From assembly GCF_035975855.1 (NCBI RefSeq), contig NZ_CP109055.1, positions 2,604,001 through 2,668,000 on the forward strand: a stretch of DNA of 64,000 nt. Direction: 5' to 3'. The stretch comes from Streptomyces sp. NBC_01304. Its GTDB lineage: Bacteria; Actinomycetota; Actinomycetes; Streptomycetales; Streptomycetaceae. Under the pieces are notes generated by a model that did no database searches, had not been told where the DNA came from, and worked only from the letters and a program-made list of their open reading frames with translations. Positions 12,326-19,936 of this stretch are shown here, piece by piece (position 1 is the first letter of the stretch; the number at the start of each line of letters is the position of its first letter). Both the position numbers and the translations under genes were made by a program.

Positions 12326-13332
12326 CGGGTCCCCCGGTCCGTGTAGGCGAGGAGCTCGTCGGCGTCCTTGCCCGTGATGATCTGCGGGCCGGTCAGGACC
12401 GGGCGGCCGCCGCCGAGTACGTCGGCGTTGTAGCGGTAGAGCCACAGCAGGTCGATCGCCTCGTAGCCCTGGAGGTACGGCTGCTGGTCGACCGCGAAGC
12501 CGTACGTCTTGTCCTTGAGGCCCTGCGCGACGTCCGAGTTCAGGTCGAAGGTGTCGACCTCCGCGTCGCTGCCCGCGTCCTTCTTGGCCTTGGCCGCGGC
12601 GTCCGCGAAGGGGGCGCCCAGGGTGACGACCGTGTCGATGCCGGTGTCCGCCTGGAGCTTGGCGCCGATGCCGGCCTGTACGTCGGGCATGTTGGTGCCG
12701 TCGACGTACAGGTTCTGCAGCTCGCCCTTGAAGGTCTTCTTGGCGCCGGCGCAGCGCTGCTCGTGGCCGACGTTGCCCTGCTCGTGCAGGACGCAGACCG
12801 CCTTCTTCCTGCCGCGCTTGTTGAGCTCGTCGCCGACCGCCTCGCCCGCGATGGTCTCGTCCTGGCCGATGTGGCTCAGGGCGCCGAACTCCTTGGACTC
12901 GGCCGAGCCGGAGTTCACGGTGATCACCGGGATGCCGGCCTTCTTGGCGTTGGCCAGGACGTCCTTCATCGCGTCGGGCTTGGCGAGGGTGACGACCAGG
13001 CCGTCGACCTTCTTGTCGATGTACGACTGGACCAGCTGGGCCTGCTGCTGAGCTTGGTCGTCATGGGCGTACAGGAAGTTGATGTTGTCCTTGTTCGCGG
13101 CCTGCTGGGCGCCGCTCTGCACGATGTCCCAGAAGCTGTCGCCATCGCCCGAGTGGGTGACCATGGCGAAGGTCCACTTGGGCGTGTTCACCGCGGACTG
13201 CCCCTGCGCCTGGGCCTGCGCCGCCTTGCGGGCGTCCTCGGCGCGCTTGCCGCCCGTGCTGCTGCATCCCGTGATCGATGCTCCGAGCACCGCCGCCATC
13301 GCGATGCCCACCCAGGTCCGAACCCTTGCCAC
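12322..13332 (-). CDS. Sugar-binding lipoprotein, ABC transporter (first copy before the permease)
   Basis: A periplasmic-binding protein of the ribose/inositol class (pfam Peripla_BP_4 type). The GTG at 13332 gives a clean signal peptide ending [10 protein letters not shown], a lipobox, with AAGAAGGG about 10 bases upstream. An ATG at 13431 overlapping the previous stop would add 33 residues before the signal and looks less coding-like. Landmarks: [59 protein letters not shown]. It is a close paralogue of the next gene and immediately precedes the permease. Confidence 0.88.
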   Translation of the reverse strand: MARVRTWVGIAMAAVLGASITGCSSTGGKRAEDARKAAQAQAQGQSAVNTPKWTFAMVTHSGDGDSFWDIVQSGAQQAANKDNINFLYAHDDQAQQQAQLVQSYIDKKVDGLVVTLAKPDAMKDVLANAKKAGIPVITVNSGSAESKEFGALSHIGQDETIAGEAVGDELNKRGRKKAVCVLHEQGNVGHEQRCAGAKKTFKGELQNLYVDGTNMPDVQAGIGAKLQADTGIDTVVTLGAPFADAAAKAKKDAGSDAEVDTFDLNSDVAQGLKDKTYGFAVDQQPYLQGYEAIDLLWLYRYNADVLGGGRPVLTGPQIITGKDADELLAYTDRGTR

Positions 13333-13427
13333 GAAGCCGTGCCCTTCTTGCTGCCGTACTCGGTGCGCCGGAACCGCATGCGCGATCCCGAACGCCCAAG
13401 TATCGGACACGGTGATCTGCCAAGCGG

Positions 13428-14426
13428 TCATCGGGTGCCGTTCTTGGTCAGCTTCTCAAGCTGGGGCACATCCTTCTCGGTGACGATCGCCGGTCCGGTG
13501 AGGACCTGCTTGCCGCCGCCGATGATGTTCGCGTTGGTCTTGTAGAGCCACAGACCGTCGACGGCGAGGTAGCCCTGCAGGTAGGGCTGCTGGTCGACGG
13601 CGAAGGCGATCGCCTTGGACTTCAGCTGCTCGGTGACGGCTTCGTTCAGGTCGAAGGTGGAGACCTCGGCCTTGCTGCCGGAGTCGTCCTTGGCCTTGAT
13701 CGCGGCCTCGGCGATTCCCGCATTCAGGGTCACGATCGCGTCGATGTCCTCTGTGGCCTGCAGCTTCGCCGCGATCTGGGACTGGGTCTGGGGCATGTCG
13801 GTGCCGGGGACGTTCACCTTCTCGACGTCGCCCTTGAAGGTCTTCTTGATGCCGTCGCAGCGCTCGTCGAGCGAGATGTTGCCCTGCTCGTGGATGACGC
13901 AGAGCGCCTTCTTCTTGCCGCGCGCCTGCAGCTCGCTGCCGACCGCCTCGCCGGCCACGGACTCGTCCTGGCCGATGTGGTTGAGCGCGCCGAACTCCTT
14001 GGAGAACTGGCCGCCCGAGTTGATCGTGATCACCGGGATGCCCGCGGCCTTCGCCTTGCCGAGCACGGCCCTCATGCCGTCGGGCTTGGCGAGGGAGACG
14101 ACGATCCCGTCGACCTTCTTGTCGATGTACGACTGGACCAGTTGGGCCTGCTCCTGTACCTGGTCGTTGCTGGCGTACAGGAACTCGACGTTGTCCTTGG
14201 CGGCGGCCTTCTTGGCTCCGCTCTGGACGATGTCCCAGAAGGCGTCGCTCTTGCCGGCGTGGGTGACCATCGCGATCTTCAGCCGGGGCCCGGAGACCTC
14301 GCCACCGCCCGAGGTGTTGTCCGGCTTCTCCTCGGAGCCCTTGCCGCCCGAGCTGCTGCAGCCGGCGGCGAGTGCGAGCGCCGCTATGCAGGCCGTGACG
14401 ACTGTTGCCCTGCGGGCTGTACGCAT
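13428..14426 (-). CDS. Sugar-binding lipoprotein, ABC transporter (second copy)
   Basis: A 332-residue lipoprotein with signal peptide and lipobox LALAAGCSSSG. It aligns along its length with its neighbour: [77 protein letters not shown]. It is the first gene of the transport operon; a GntR-type operator lies about 90 bases upstream. Two receptors for one channel suggest either two related substrates or two affinities. An inositol-like substrate is my best guess from the family and the nearby dehydrogenase. Confidence 0.9.
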   Translation of the reverse strand: MRTARRATVVTACIAALALAAGCSSSGGKGSEEKPDNTSGGGEVSGPRLKIAMVTHAGKSDAFWDIVQSGAKKAAAKDNVEFLYASNDQVQEQAQLVQSYIDKKVDGIVVSLAKPDGMRAVLGKAKAAGIPVITINSGGQFSKEFGALNHIGQDESVAGEAVGSELQARGKKKALCVIHEQGNISLDERCDGIKKTFKGDVEKVNVPGTDMPQTQSQIAAKLQATEDIDAIVTLNAGIAEAAIKAKDDSGSKAEVSTFDLNEAVTEQLKSKAIAFAVDQQPYLQGYLAVDGLWLYKTNANIIGGGKQVLTGPAIVTEKDVPQLEKLTKNGTR

Positions 14427-14515
14427 GGTGGACCCACCCCATCTCCTCGCCGCCCGGTGCGGCTGGACCGGTTCTAGCGGCGGGCGGGTGGATCGGTCAA
14501 TGCCTTGGCCCCGGC

Positions 14516-14533
14516 TTGTCAGAACATTCTGAC
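14516..14533. promoter_or_regulatory. Probable GntR operator upstream of the sugar operon
   Basis: The site reads TTGTCAGAACATTCTGAC. It matches the core TTGTCAGRACA found upstream of the GntR gene (15440) and the dehydrogenase gene (18430), and also contains the perfect dyad GTCAGAA/TTCTGAC. It lies 90 bases before the first binding-protein gene. Confidence 0.65.
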
Positions 14534-14598
14534 TTCGTTATGGATACGTCCCCAACTGGTGCTGCGCGGCGGGCTTCAGGGACGTACGCCCTCGGGCT

Positions 14599-15390
14599 TC
14601 ACGGGCGTACGAGCAGCTGGAACTCGAAGGAATAGCGCGACGCGCGGTAGATGTGGGACCCGAATTCGACCGCCCGGCCGGTGTCGTCGAACGTCGTCCG
14701 CGCCATCGTGAGCAGCGGCGCCCCCGCCTCCTCGGCAAGCCCCTCGGCCTCCTCGGCCGACGCGGCGCGGGCGCCGACGGTCTGGCGTGCGCTGTGCAGG
14801 GTGATGCCCGAGGCACGCATGAGGCGGTACAGGCCCGTCGCCGCGAGCAGGTCGCTGTCCGGGGTGAACGGGCCGAGCGGGAGGTGGTTGCGCAGATACG
14901 CCATGGGCTCGTCGTGGGTCAGGCGCAGCCGCTCGATGCGGTGTACGTCGCCGCCCTCGGCGATCCCCAGGGCGGCGGCGACCTCGGCGGACGCGGGCTC
15001 GACCGCGTTGTGCAGCACCCGGGTGGCGGGGCGCTGGCCGGCCGCCTCCAGGTCGTCGTAGAGGCTGCTGAGCTCCAGGGGGCGCTTGACCTGGCTGTGC
15101 ACGACCTGGGTGCCCACGCCCCGGCGACGTACGAGGAGACCCTTGTCGACCAGGGACTGGATGGCCTGGCGGACCGTCGGGCGGGACAGGCCGAGGCGGC
15201 CGGCCAGCTCGATCTCGTTGCCGAGCAGGCTGCCCGGCGCGAGGTGGCCCTGCTCGATCGCGGCCTCCAGCTGCTGGGACAGCTGGAAGTAGAGCGGGAC
15301 CGGACTGCTGCGGTCCACGCCGAGCTGGAGGGAGCGGGTCGCCGGACCGGACCGGTCCGCTGTCTGCTGGTCCGCTGCTGGCTTGGGCAC
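14599..15390 (-). CDS. GntR-family regulator, HutC/FarR (UTRA) subfamily
   Basis: A protein of 263 residues. Residues ~28-98 form the winged helix-turn-helix (PLYFQLSQQLEAAIEQGHL, RLGLSRPTVRQAIQSLVDKG, RRRGVGTQV). The rest is a UTRA ligand-binding domain (VHRIERLRLTHDEPMAYLRN, YLRN-type core, ending FEFQLLVRP). It is encoded just upstream of the sugar operon on the same strand, with a TTGTCAGGACAA palindrome 50 bases before its start, so it likely represses itself, the transporter and the dehydrogenase at 18482 until a sugar or sugar phosphate binds. Confidence 0.92.
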   Translation of the reverse strand: MPKPAADQQTADRSGPATRSLQLGVDRSSPVPLYFQLSQQLEAAIEQGHLAPGSLLGNEIELAGRLGLSRPTVRQAIQSLVDKGLLVRRRGVGTQVVHSQVKRPLELSSLYDDLEAAGQRPATRVLHNAVEPASAEVAAALGIAEGGDVHRIERLRLTHDEPMAYLRNHLPLGPFTPDSDLLAATGLYRLMRASGITLHSARQTVGARAASAEEAEGLAEEAGAPLLTMARTTFDDTGRAVEFGSHIYRASRYSFEFQLLVRP

Positions 15391-15433
15391 GGGGGGAGCG
15401 TAGTCCCGGGAAATGATGACGGGAAGTCCTGAA

Positions 15434-15451
15434 GTTCGATTGTCAGGACAA
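15434..15451. promoter_or_regulatory. GntR operator upstream of the GntR gene
   Basis: The 18 bases GTTCGATTGTCAGGACAA are identical to 18424-18441. The inner 12 bases TTGTC-AG-GACAA are a perfect inverted repeat. It lies 44 bases upstream of the GntR start codon, a position suited to autorepression. Confidence 0.7.
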
Positions 15452-15483
15452 GCCCCGGAGCCACCGGCCGTCGCCCCCGGGAA

Positions 15484-15774
15484 TCACGCGCCGAGCGCCA
15501 AGAAGAGGCTGACGACGCCGAAGAATCCGACGGCACCGAGCACGGTCCCGGTCAGCGCGATCCACGCACGGCCGATGCCGCGCCGGGCGTAGTGGATACC
15601 CGCCGCGCCGAGGGTGACCGCGAGGGCTCCGGCGATGAACACCAGCGGCAGTACGGCGAATCCGAGCTCGGGCACCCAGACGCCCAGCGCGGACGGCGCG
15701 CCGAGAACGAGTGCGGTGGGGCCCAGTGCGACAGCAGGTGCGTCGGCCTGGCTGGGTGCGGTCGGCTCAAGCAT
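15484..15774 (-). CDS. Small membrane protein
   Basis: A 96-residue protein with a short polar N-terminus and two to three hydrophobic segments (VWVPELGFAVLPLVFIAGAL, then FFGVVSLFLALGA) separated by HYARRGIGRAW, a layout common in DUF4190-like Streptomyces proteins. AAGGGGG stands 9 bases before the ATG at 15774. A 14-bp palindrome sits just upstream. Function unknown. Confidence 0.7.
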   Translation of the reverse strand: MLEPTAPSQADAPAVALGPTALVLGAPSALGVWVPELGFAVLPLVFIAGALAVTLGAAGIHYARRGIGRAWIALTGTVLGAVGFFGVVSLFLALGA

Positions 15775-15790
15775 GATGTGGTCCCCCTTT

Positions 15791-15804
15791 TTGAACAGGT
15801 TCAA
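15791..15804. promoter_or_regulatory. Palindromic operator-like site
   Basis: TTGAAC-AG-GTTCAA is a perfect inverted repeat 17 bases upstream of the small membrane protein's ATG, overlapping the likely promoter or leader. The 2-base spacer excludes a standard actinobacterial LexA box. The bound factor is unknown. Confidence 0.5.
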
Positions 15805-15920
15805 ATCACGTTGATCGTACCCCACGGCGGAGAGTCGGACACCTGAACCCCGCACCGGCAGAAGCGAGTTGCGCAAGCCGCGCGACGGATTCCCTGCGGG
15901 GCGCGTGATTCTGGCGCGCC

Positions 15921-16391
15921 CTAGCCGACCCCGCCCGCCGCCTCCGGCTCGACCTCGGAGATCCGGTACGCGTCCAGCGCCGAGGCCCGCTCGTGGTACG
16001 GGATGCGGGACAGCCGGGAGACCATCGTCCACATCTTGCGCTCGGCGTCGATGGTGTCGGGGAGCACTAGGGCCTGTCCGGCGGATCTTCGCGGGCCCAC
16101 GACGCCTGGCACGCACTCTCGCCGCACGCCCGAATCACCCAAGTACGTCCAGTACGAGGGCGATCCGGGCGCACGCCGAGAGCACGCACCAGACGCCGCG
16201 GGCTCTTCCGCGAAGATCCGCCGGACAGGCCCTAGGCCGAGGACTCCGACGGTGGCAAGCAGCAGCGGACGGTCGGCACGGTCGGCGGAGGTCAGGGCGA
16301 ACGCCACCGAGGCGATGACCACGAGGTGGCCGTAGAGCAGGGTGATGAAGAAGTCCACGCTGGTGCGGGCGAGTTCGACCTGGCGGCGCAC
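15921..16391 (-). pseudogene. Membrane-protein remnant interrupted in frame by a MITE
   Basis: The reading frame runs through from a GTG at 16391 to a stop at 15921. Removing the 165-base insertion restores a natural sequence, VGVLGL joined to VLPDTIDAERKMW. Around it are two hydrophobic segments (FFITLLYGHLVVIASVAFAL, LLLATVGVLGL) and a soluble C-terminus. The insertion adds 55 residues without a stop. Upstream of the GTG the frame stays open about 25 codons to a TAG with no clear start, so the 5' end also seems lost. The ancestral family is not recognised. Confidence 0.65.
16067..16235. mobile_element. 169-bp MITE, copy 1
   Basis: Bounded by CTAG on both sides and by inverted terminal repeats beginning GGGCCTGTCCGGCGGATCTT. 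The length includes both CTAG copies, which read as a 4-bp target duplication. The inside also pairs partly across its centre and encodes no transposase. The sequence is identical by eye to 58233-58401 in the opposite orientation, implying recent movement by a transposase encoded elsewhere. Confidence 0.88.
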
Positions 16392-16881
16392 CTGGTCCGG
16401 GACGCAGCCGGTGAGTCCCCACCCCCGGCCGCCGGGCCCATGTGGCCCCTCGAGCAGGATCTAAGCGCACGCCGCCCCGGCCCGCCCGGGCAACGGGGGC
16501 AGCCGCCCATCGAATTCTCGGAATGTTACTGAGCGTGAAATTAGGCGCCGAGCTTCTAGTGTGGCGTGCGTCACACATAAGGCCCGACCGGCTTGCAGCA
16601 AATTTTGCGCAACCAATCGGAGCATCAGGTTCCAGCTGGTGAGGCACCTGGTCATCGGTCATGGCGCAAAGAAGCATCCGGGTGGCGCGCCATGGCTGCA
16701 AACGAACACAAGACCACCTGTGAACAAAGATGCTTAGCAAGAGCAGTGCGGTGCGTGAGAATTTCTTCGACTCCCGTTGCACATCTGGCAGTTGAGCGAC
16801 GTCTTCTGTTCGGAGGCGCACAGGCGCTCCCGAGGTCTTCAAGGGGGCAGGCCTCGCCCAGACCGGAGGGATCGACCACTC
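16392..16881. other. Intergenic region with reduced GC, no gene seen
   Basis: About 490 bases between the MITE-bearing remnant and the sigma factor unit. It is noticeably less GC-rich than its surroundings (for example GCAAATTTTGCGCAA near 16596, itself a near-palindrome) and lacks coding bias on either strand. It probably holds the promoter and a long leader of the sigma unit. Confidence 0.5.
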
Positions 16882-17043
16882 GTGACGATGGTGGAGCTAG
16901 CAGGAGATGTACTGATCGCGGCACTCGCGATCCGGGTCTTCGGCCGGGACGCGCTGCGGCTGCTGCGCCGCGCGGCCGCGGCCGGCGTCCGCGTCGGAGT
17001 CACCGAACTGGGCCGCGCGGACCGGGGCGAGGTACAGGAGTGA
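16882..17043 (+). CDS. 53-residue protein at the head of a sigma factor unit
   Basis: A small reading frame starting GTG at 16882 with GGAGGG 11 bases upstream (or ATG at 16888). The product has a hydrophobic helix (AGDVLIAALAIRVFG) followed by a basic amphipathic stretch (RDALRLLRRAAAAGVRVGV). Its stop overlaps the sigma factor GTG (GTGA at 17040-17043), supporting a real, coupled gene. Possible roles include a membrane tether or leader peptide; nothing is proven. Confidence 0.55.
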   Translation: MTMVELAGDVLIAALAIRVFGRDALRLLRRAAAAGVRVGVTELGRADRGEVQE

Positions 17044-17615
17044 GCCACGGATCCCCGCACACCCAGACCACACGCATGACGCACCTGCCGGTGGACTTCT
17101 CGGCCTTCCACCAGATGCACCGCCCCGCCTACGTCCGCTGGGCACACAGCTACCTCGGCCACCGGGCCGACGCCGAGGAAGCCGTCGACGGCGCCTTCGA
17201 GCAGCTGCTCAAGGCATGGCCGGCGGTGCTCTCCTCGGAGAACCCGGCCGGGTACGCCTGGACCGTCCTGCGGAACAACACCATCGACGTCTACCGGCGC
17301 GGCCGCAGGGCACTGCCCCTGGAGATGGCCGCCTTCGAGACGGCTGCCCTGCTCGGCACCGCCGACCCGATAGGCCAGTTCGAGGAATCCAGCGCGCTGA
17401 TGGCCGCCGTACGGCAACTCCCCTCGCGCCAGATGGACATCATGATGCTCCTCTACCTGCACGACCTCGGCGTCCGCCAGGTCGCCGACGAACTCGGCAT
17501 AAGTCCCGCCACGGTCCGCTCCAGCGCCCGCCACGCAAAGCGCCGGCTGCACCAGCTGCTGACCCACCCCGCCCCGGACACCACGGAGGGACACCCCGAT
17601 GACGTCGCACATTGA
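17040..17615 (+). CDS. RNA polymerase sigma factor, ECF-like
   Basis: A protein of 191 residues if read from the GTG at 17040, which has GAGG upstream and overlaps the previous stop; the ATG at 17076 lacks a ribosome site. Region 2 is seen in YVRWAHSYLGHRADAEEAVD and PAGYAWTVLRNNTIDVYRR, and region 4 in LPSRQMDIMMLLYLHDLGVRQVADELGISPATVRSSARHAKRRL. No anti-sigma factor with a zinc motif is adjacent; the following gene overlaps by 17 bases and may fill that role. Confidence 0.88.
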   Translation: MSHGSPHTQTTRMTHLPVDFSAFHQMHRPAYVRWAHSYLGHRADAEEAVDGAFEQLLKAWPAVLSSENPAGYAWTVLRNNTIDVYRRGRRALPLEMAAFETAALLGTADPIGQFEESSALMAAVRQLPSRQMDIMMLLYLHDLGVRQVADELGISPATVRSSARHAKRRLHQLLTHPAPDTTEGHPDDVAH

Positions 17616-18399
17616 CGGCCTCCTGGACCGGGCCCAACTGGTCCAACAGCCCTATGCCCAGGCGGAGATCGACGCCGCCGAAGCCCGTCTGGCGGGCCGC
17701 GTCGGCGCGGCACTCCCGTGTCCACCCGCACCCTCGCCCCCCACGCAGGGGGTGGGCGTACAGCCGGCCGCGCACCCCGCCTGGCAGGACCTCACCACGC
17801 TCTGCGAGACCCTGGTGGCCCAACCGCTGTCGCTGACCAGCCTCCGCCGGTTCCTCGCCCGTGCGCTGCCCGAACCGATCGGCGCCCGGGTCCTCGGCTG
17901 CCTGCTGCAACTGGCCGAACGCACGGAATCCGCGCGCTTCTGGTGGCAGTACGCGGCCGGCGCGGGCGACTACGCCGCCACCTACTGCCTCTACCTCCAC
18001 CACCGCGCGCTCGGCGAGGACCACGTCGCCCACTGGTGGCACACCCAGAGCCACGAGATCGCCCGGCAGACCGACTGGGACACCGTCGACGTCGCCACCG
18101 CACTGAGGCTGCTGCGCGCCCTGAAACCGGACGACGCCCGCGTCCCCGAACCCGTGCACGCCGTGCTCGGGTACGTTCCCGCCGCCGTCACCTTCGTCGA
18201 CGACGACCTCGACCTGCCGCTGCCCGACGAGGACTTCACCGACCGCATCCACGCCCTCACCACCCCGCCCACCGGCCGGCTCCCGGCCTACCGGGGCAGG
18301 CCCACACCCCTACCCGAGCGCCGACGCGGAGCCGCCTGGGCCCGGTGGACCAGGCGTACGGACAACACCGTCGCGCCCGCGCCCTCGCATCGCGCCTGA
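17599..18399 (+). CDS. Conserved sigma-factor-linked protein of unknown function
   Basis: A protein of 266 residues starting ATG at 17599 inside the sigma gene. The N-terminus is helical (IDGLLDRAQLVQQPYAQAEIDAAEARLAGRV), and the middle resembles TPR/Sel1-type helical repeats (WWQYAAGAGDYAATYCLYLHHRALG). The end is proline/arginine-rich and probably disordered. No membrane segment or zinc motif is visible. The overlap suggests that it acts with the sigma factor, as regulator or target, but this is inference. Confidence 0.75.
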   Translation: MTSHIDGLLDRAQLVQQPYAQAEIDAAEARLAGRVGAALPCPPAPSPPTQGVGVQPAAHPAWQDLTTLCETLVAQPLSLTSLRRFLARALPEPIGARVLGCLLQLAERTESARFWWQYAAGAGDYAATYCLYLHHRALGEDHVAHWWHTQSHEIARQTDWDTVDVATALRLLRALKPDDARVPEPVHAVLGYVPAAVTFVDDDLDLPLPDEDFTDRIHALTTPPTGRLPAYRGRPTPLPERRRGAAWARWTRRTDNTVAPAPSHRA

Positions 18400-18423
18400 G
18401 CAGGGAGACCTCCTACCTCTCAG

Positions 18424-18441
18424 GTTCGATTGTCAGGACAA
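18424..18441. promoter_or_regulatory. GntR operator upstream of the dehydrogenase gene
   Basis: Eighteen bases identical to 15434-15451 (GTTCGATTGTCAGGACAA), including the TTGTC-AG-GACAA palindrome, 40 bases upstream of the Gfo/Idh start codon. This ties the dehydrogenase to the GntR-controlled sugar operon although unrelated genes and a MITE lie between. Confidence 0.7.
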
Positions 18442-18481
18442 ACCCTGGACAGCCGCGGTCCTCGATGCGAGGTTGGGGTGC

Positions 18482-19486
18482 ATGCGTATCGGACTCATCG
18501 GGACAGGCCGCATCGGTTCTTTTCACGCCGCGACGCTGGAGCGGCACCCGGCGGTGGAGGCGCTCGTCGTCGCCGACGCGGAGGCGGAACGGGCCGCGGA
18601 GCTCGCACGGCGAGTGGGGGCGACGGCGGTCGGGAGCGTGGCGGAGGTGTTCTCCGCCGGGCTCGACGCGGTGGTGATCACCGCGGCCACGGCGGCGCAT
18701 GCCGAGCTGATCGGGCGGGCCGCGCGGGCCGGCCTCCCGACGTTCTGCGAGAAGCCGATCGCCCTCGATCTGGCGGGTACGCTGACGGCGCTCGGCGAGG
18801 TGGAGGCTGCGGGGTCGATCCTCCAACTGGGCTTTCAGCGGCGGTTCGACGCGGGGTACGCGGCCGCGCGGGCCGCGGTGCGCTCCGGGCGACTGGGGCG
18901 GCTGCACACGGTGCGGGCGAACTCCTCGGACCCGGCGCCGCCGCCGGCCGGGTATCTGCCGCTGTCCGGGGGGCTCTACCGGGACTGCCTGGTGCACGAC
19001 TTCGACATGCTGCGCTGGGTGACCGGGCGCGAGGTGGTCGAGGTGTGCGCGGCCGGGTCGGACGCGGGGCCCGCGATGTTCCGCGAGGCCGACGACGTGG
19101 ACACGGCCGCGGTGCTGCTCACTTTGGAGGGCGGGCTGCTCGCCACGGCCACGGCCACGCGGTGCAACGGCGCGGGGTACGACGTGCGGATGGAGCTCGC
19201 GGGAGATCTGGACCAGGTGGGCGTGGGCTGGGACGAGCGGACGCCGGTCGCCTCCGTCGAGCCGACGGGGCCGGCCCGCCCGGACAAGCCGTGGACCGGG
19301 TTCCTGGAACGGTTCGCGCCCGCCTACGAGGCGGAGCTCGCGGCGTTCGTCGAGCTGGTGCGCGGCGAGCGGGACAACCCCTGCGACGGCCGCGAGGCGC
19401 TGCAGGCGCTGCGGATCGCGGAGGCGTGCGAACTCTCGCGGCGGGAGGGGCGTTCGGTGCGGCTCGAGGAGATCGCCGGAGGGTGA
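18482..19486 (+). CDS. Gfo/Idh/MocA oxidoreductase, probably myo-inositol 2-dehydrogenase-like
   Basis: A protein of 334 residues. The N-terminal Rossmann fold shows IGLIGTGRIGSFHAATL and the family Lys-Pro in FCEKPIALD. The C-terminal domain has GFQRRFDAGY, GGLYRDCLVHDFDMLRW (with the catalytic-type Asp/His), and a distal GREALQALRIAEACELS. These fit NAD-dependent inositol dehydrogenases of the IolG type, but related sugar dehydrogenases share them. The shared operator suggests it oxidises the sugar brought in by the 10.4-14.4 kb transporter. Confidence 0.88.
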   Translation: MRIGLIGTGRIGSFHAATLERHPAVEALVVADAEAERAAELARRVGATAVGSVAEVFSAGLDAVVITAATAAHAELIGRAARAGLPTFCEKPIALDLAGTLTALGEVEAAGSILQLGFQRRFDAGYAAARAAVRSGRLGRLHTVRANSSDPAPPPAGYLPLSGGLYRDCLVHDFDMLRWVTGREVVEVCAAGSDAGPAMFREADDVDTAAVLLTLEGGLLATATATRCNGAGYDVRMELAGDLDQVGVGWDERTPVASVEPTGPARPDKPWTGFLERFAPAYEAELAAFVELVRGERDNPCDGREALQALRIAEACELSRREGRSVRLEEIAGG

Positions 19487-19522
19487 GGGGCAGGTCCGCC
19501 GGTACGTTCCTGAGCATCGCCC

Positions 19523-19936
19523 CTACCCCGCGGTGAGCACCGTCCCCTGGGCCACCGCGCACAGGGTCTCGGTTCCCGAGCCGTCGTCGGTGACGAGGTC
19601 GCAGCGGACCACTGCCTGCCGGCGTCCGCCGTGCACCACTTCGGCACGGGCGATCAGGGTGGCGCCCTGCGCGGGGCGCACGTACTGGATGGAGAAGCCG
19701 GAGGTGAGCACGGCCGGGCCGAGGACGGCCCCGGCGGCGAAGGTGAGGGCGTTGTCGGCCGCGTACGACAGGACTCCGCCGTGCAGGAAGCCGTTCTGCT
19801 GCAGGAGTTCCGTGCGGATGTCGACCTCGAGGGTGGCGCCGCGGTCGCCGAAGGCGGTGATGCGGGCCTTGAGCAGACGGCTGAACGGCTGGGCGTCCAG
19901 GGCCTGTTCGGCGGTGGAGAGATCAAGTCCGGTCAT
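19523..19936 (-). CDS. PaaI-type hotdog-fold thioesterase
   Basis: A 137-residue protein with the hotdog signature NGFLHGGVLSYAADNA (HGG loop and downstream Asp) and IQYVRPAQGATLIARAEVVHGGRR. Members hydrolyse acyl- or aryl-CoA thioesters. Its ATG lies inside the upstream gene, which stops 14 bases later, so the two are co-transcribed. Confidence 0.88.
   Translation of the reverse strand: MTGLDLSTAEQALDAQPFSRLLKARITAFGDRGATLEVDIRTELLQQNGFLHGGVLSYAADNALTFAAGAVLGPAVLTSGFSIQYVRPAQGATLIARAEVVHGGRRQAVVRCDLVTDDGSGTETLCAVAQGTVLTAG

Noticed and set aside
13333..13431. Use of ATG 13431 as start of the first binding protein
   Set aside because: It would put 33 non-hydrophobic residues before the signal peptide. 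The GTG at 13332 has a ribosome site and gives a standard lipoprotein signal; the 4-base overlap with the previous stop is the only support for 13431.
15434..15451. TTCGATT stretch as a tRNA T-loop
   Set aside because: No acceptor or anticodon stems surround it. No tRNA was found in the window.
15791..15804. Possible LexA (SOS) box
   Set aside because: The actinobacterial SOS box is CGAAC-N4-GTTCG. Here the spacer is 2 bases and the outer bases differ.
18424..18441. Possible RecA-NDp damage promoter at the dehydrogenase gene (TTGTCAG present)
   Set aside because: The sequence continues GACAA rather than TG, it is palindromic, and it is identical to the GntR gene upstream site, so a GntR operator explains it better.
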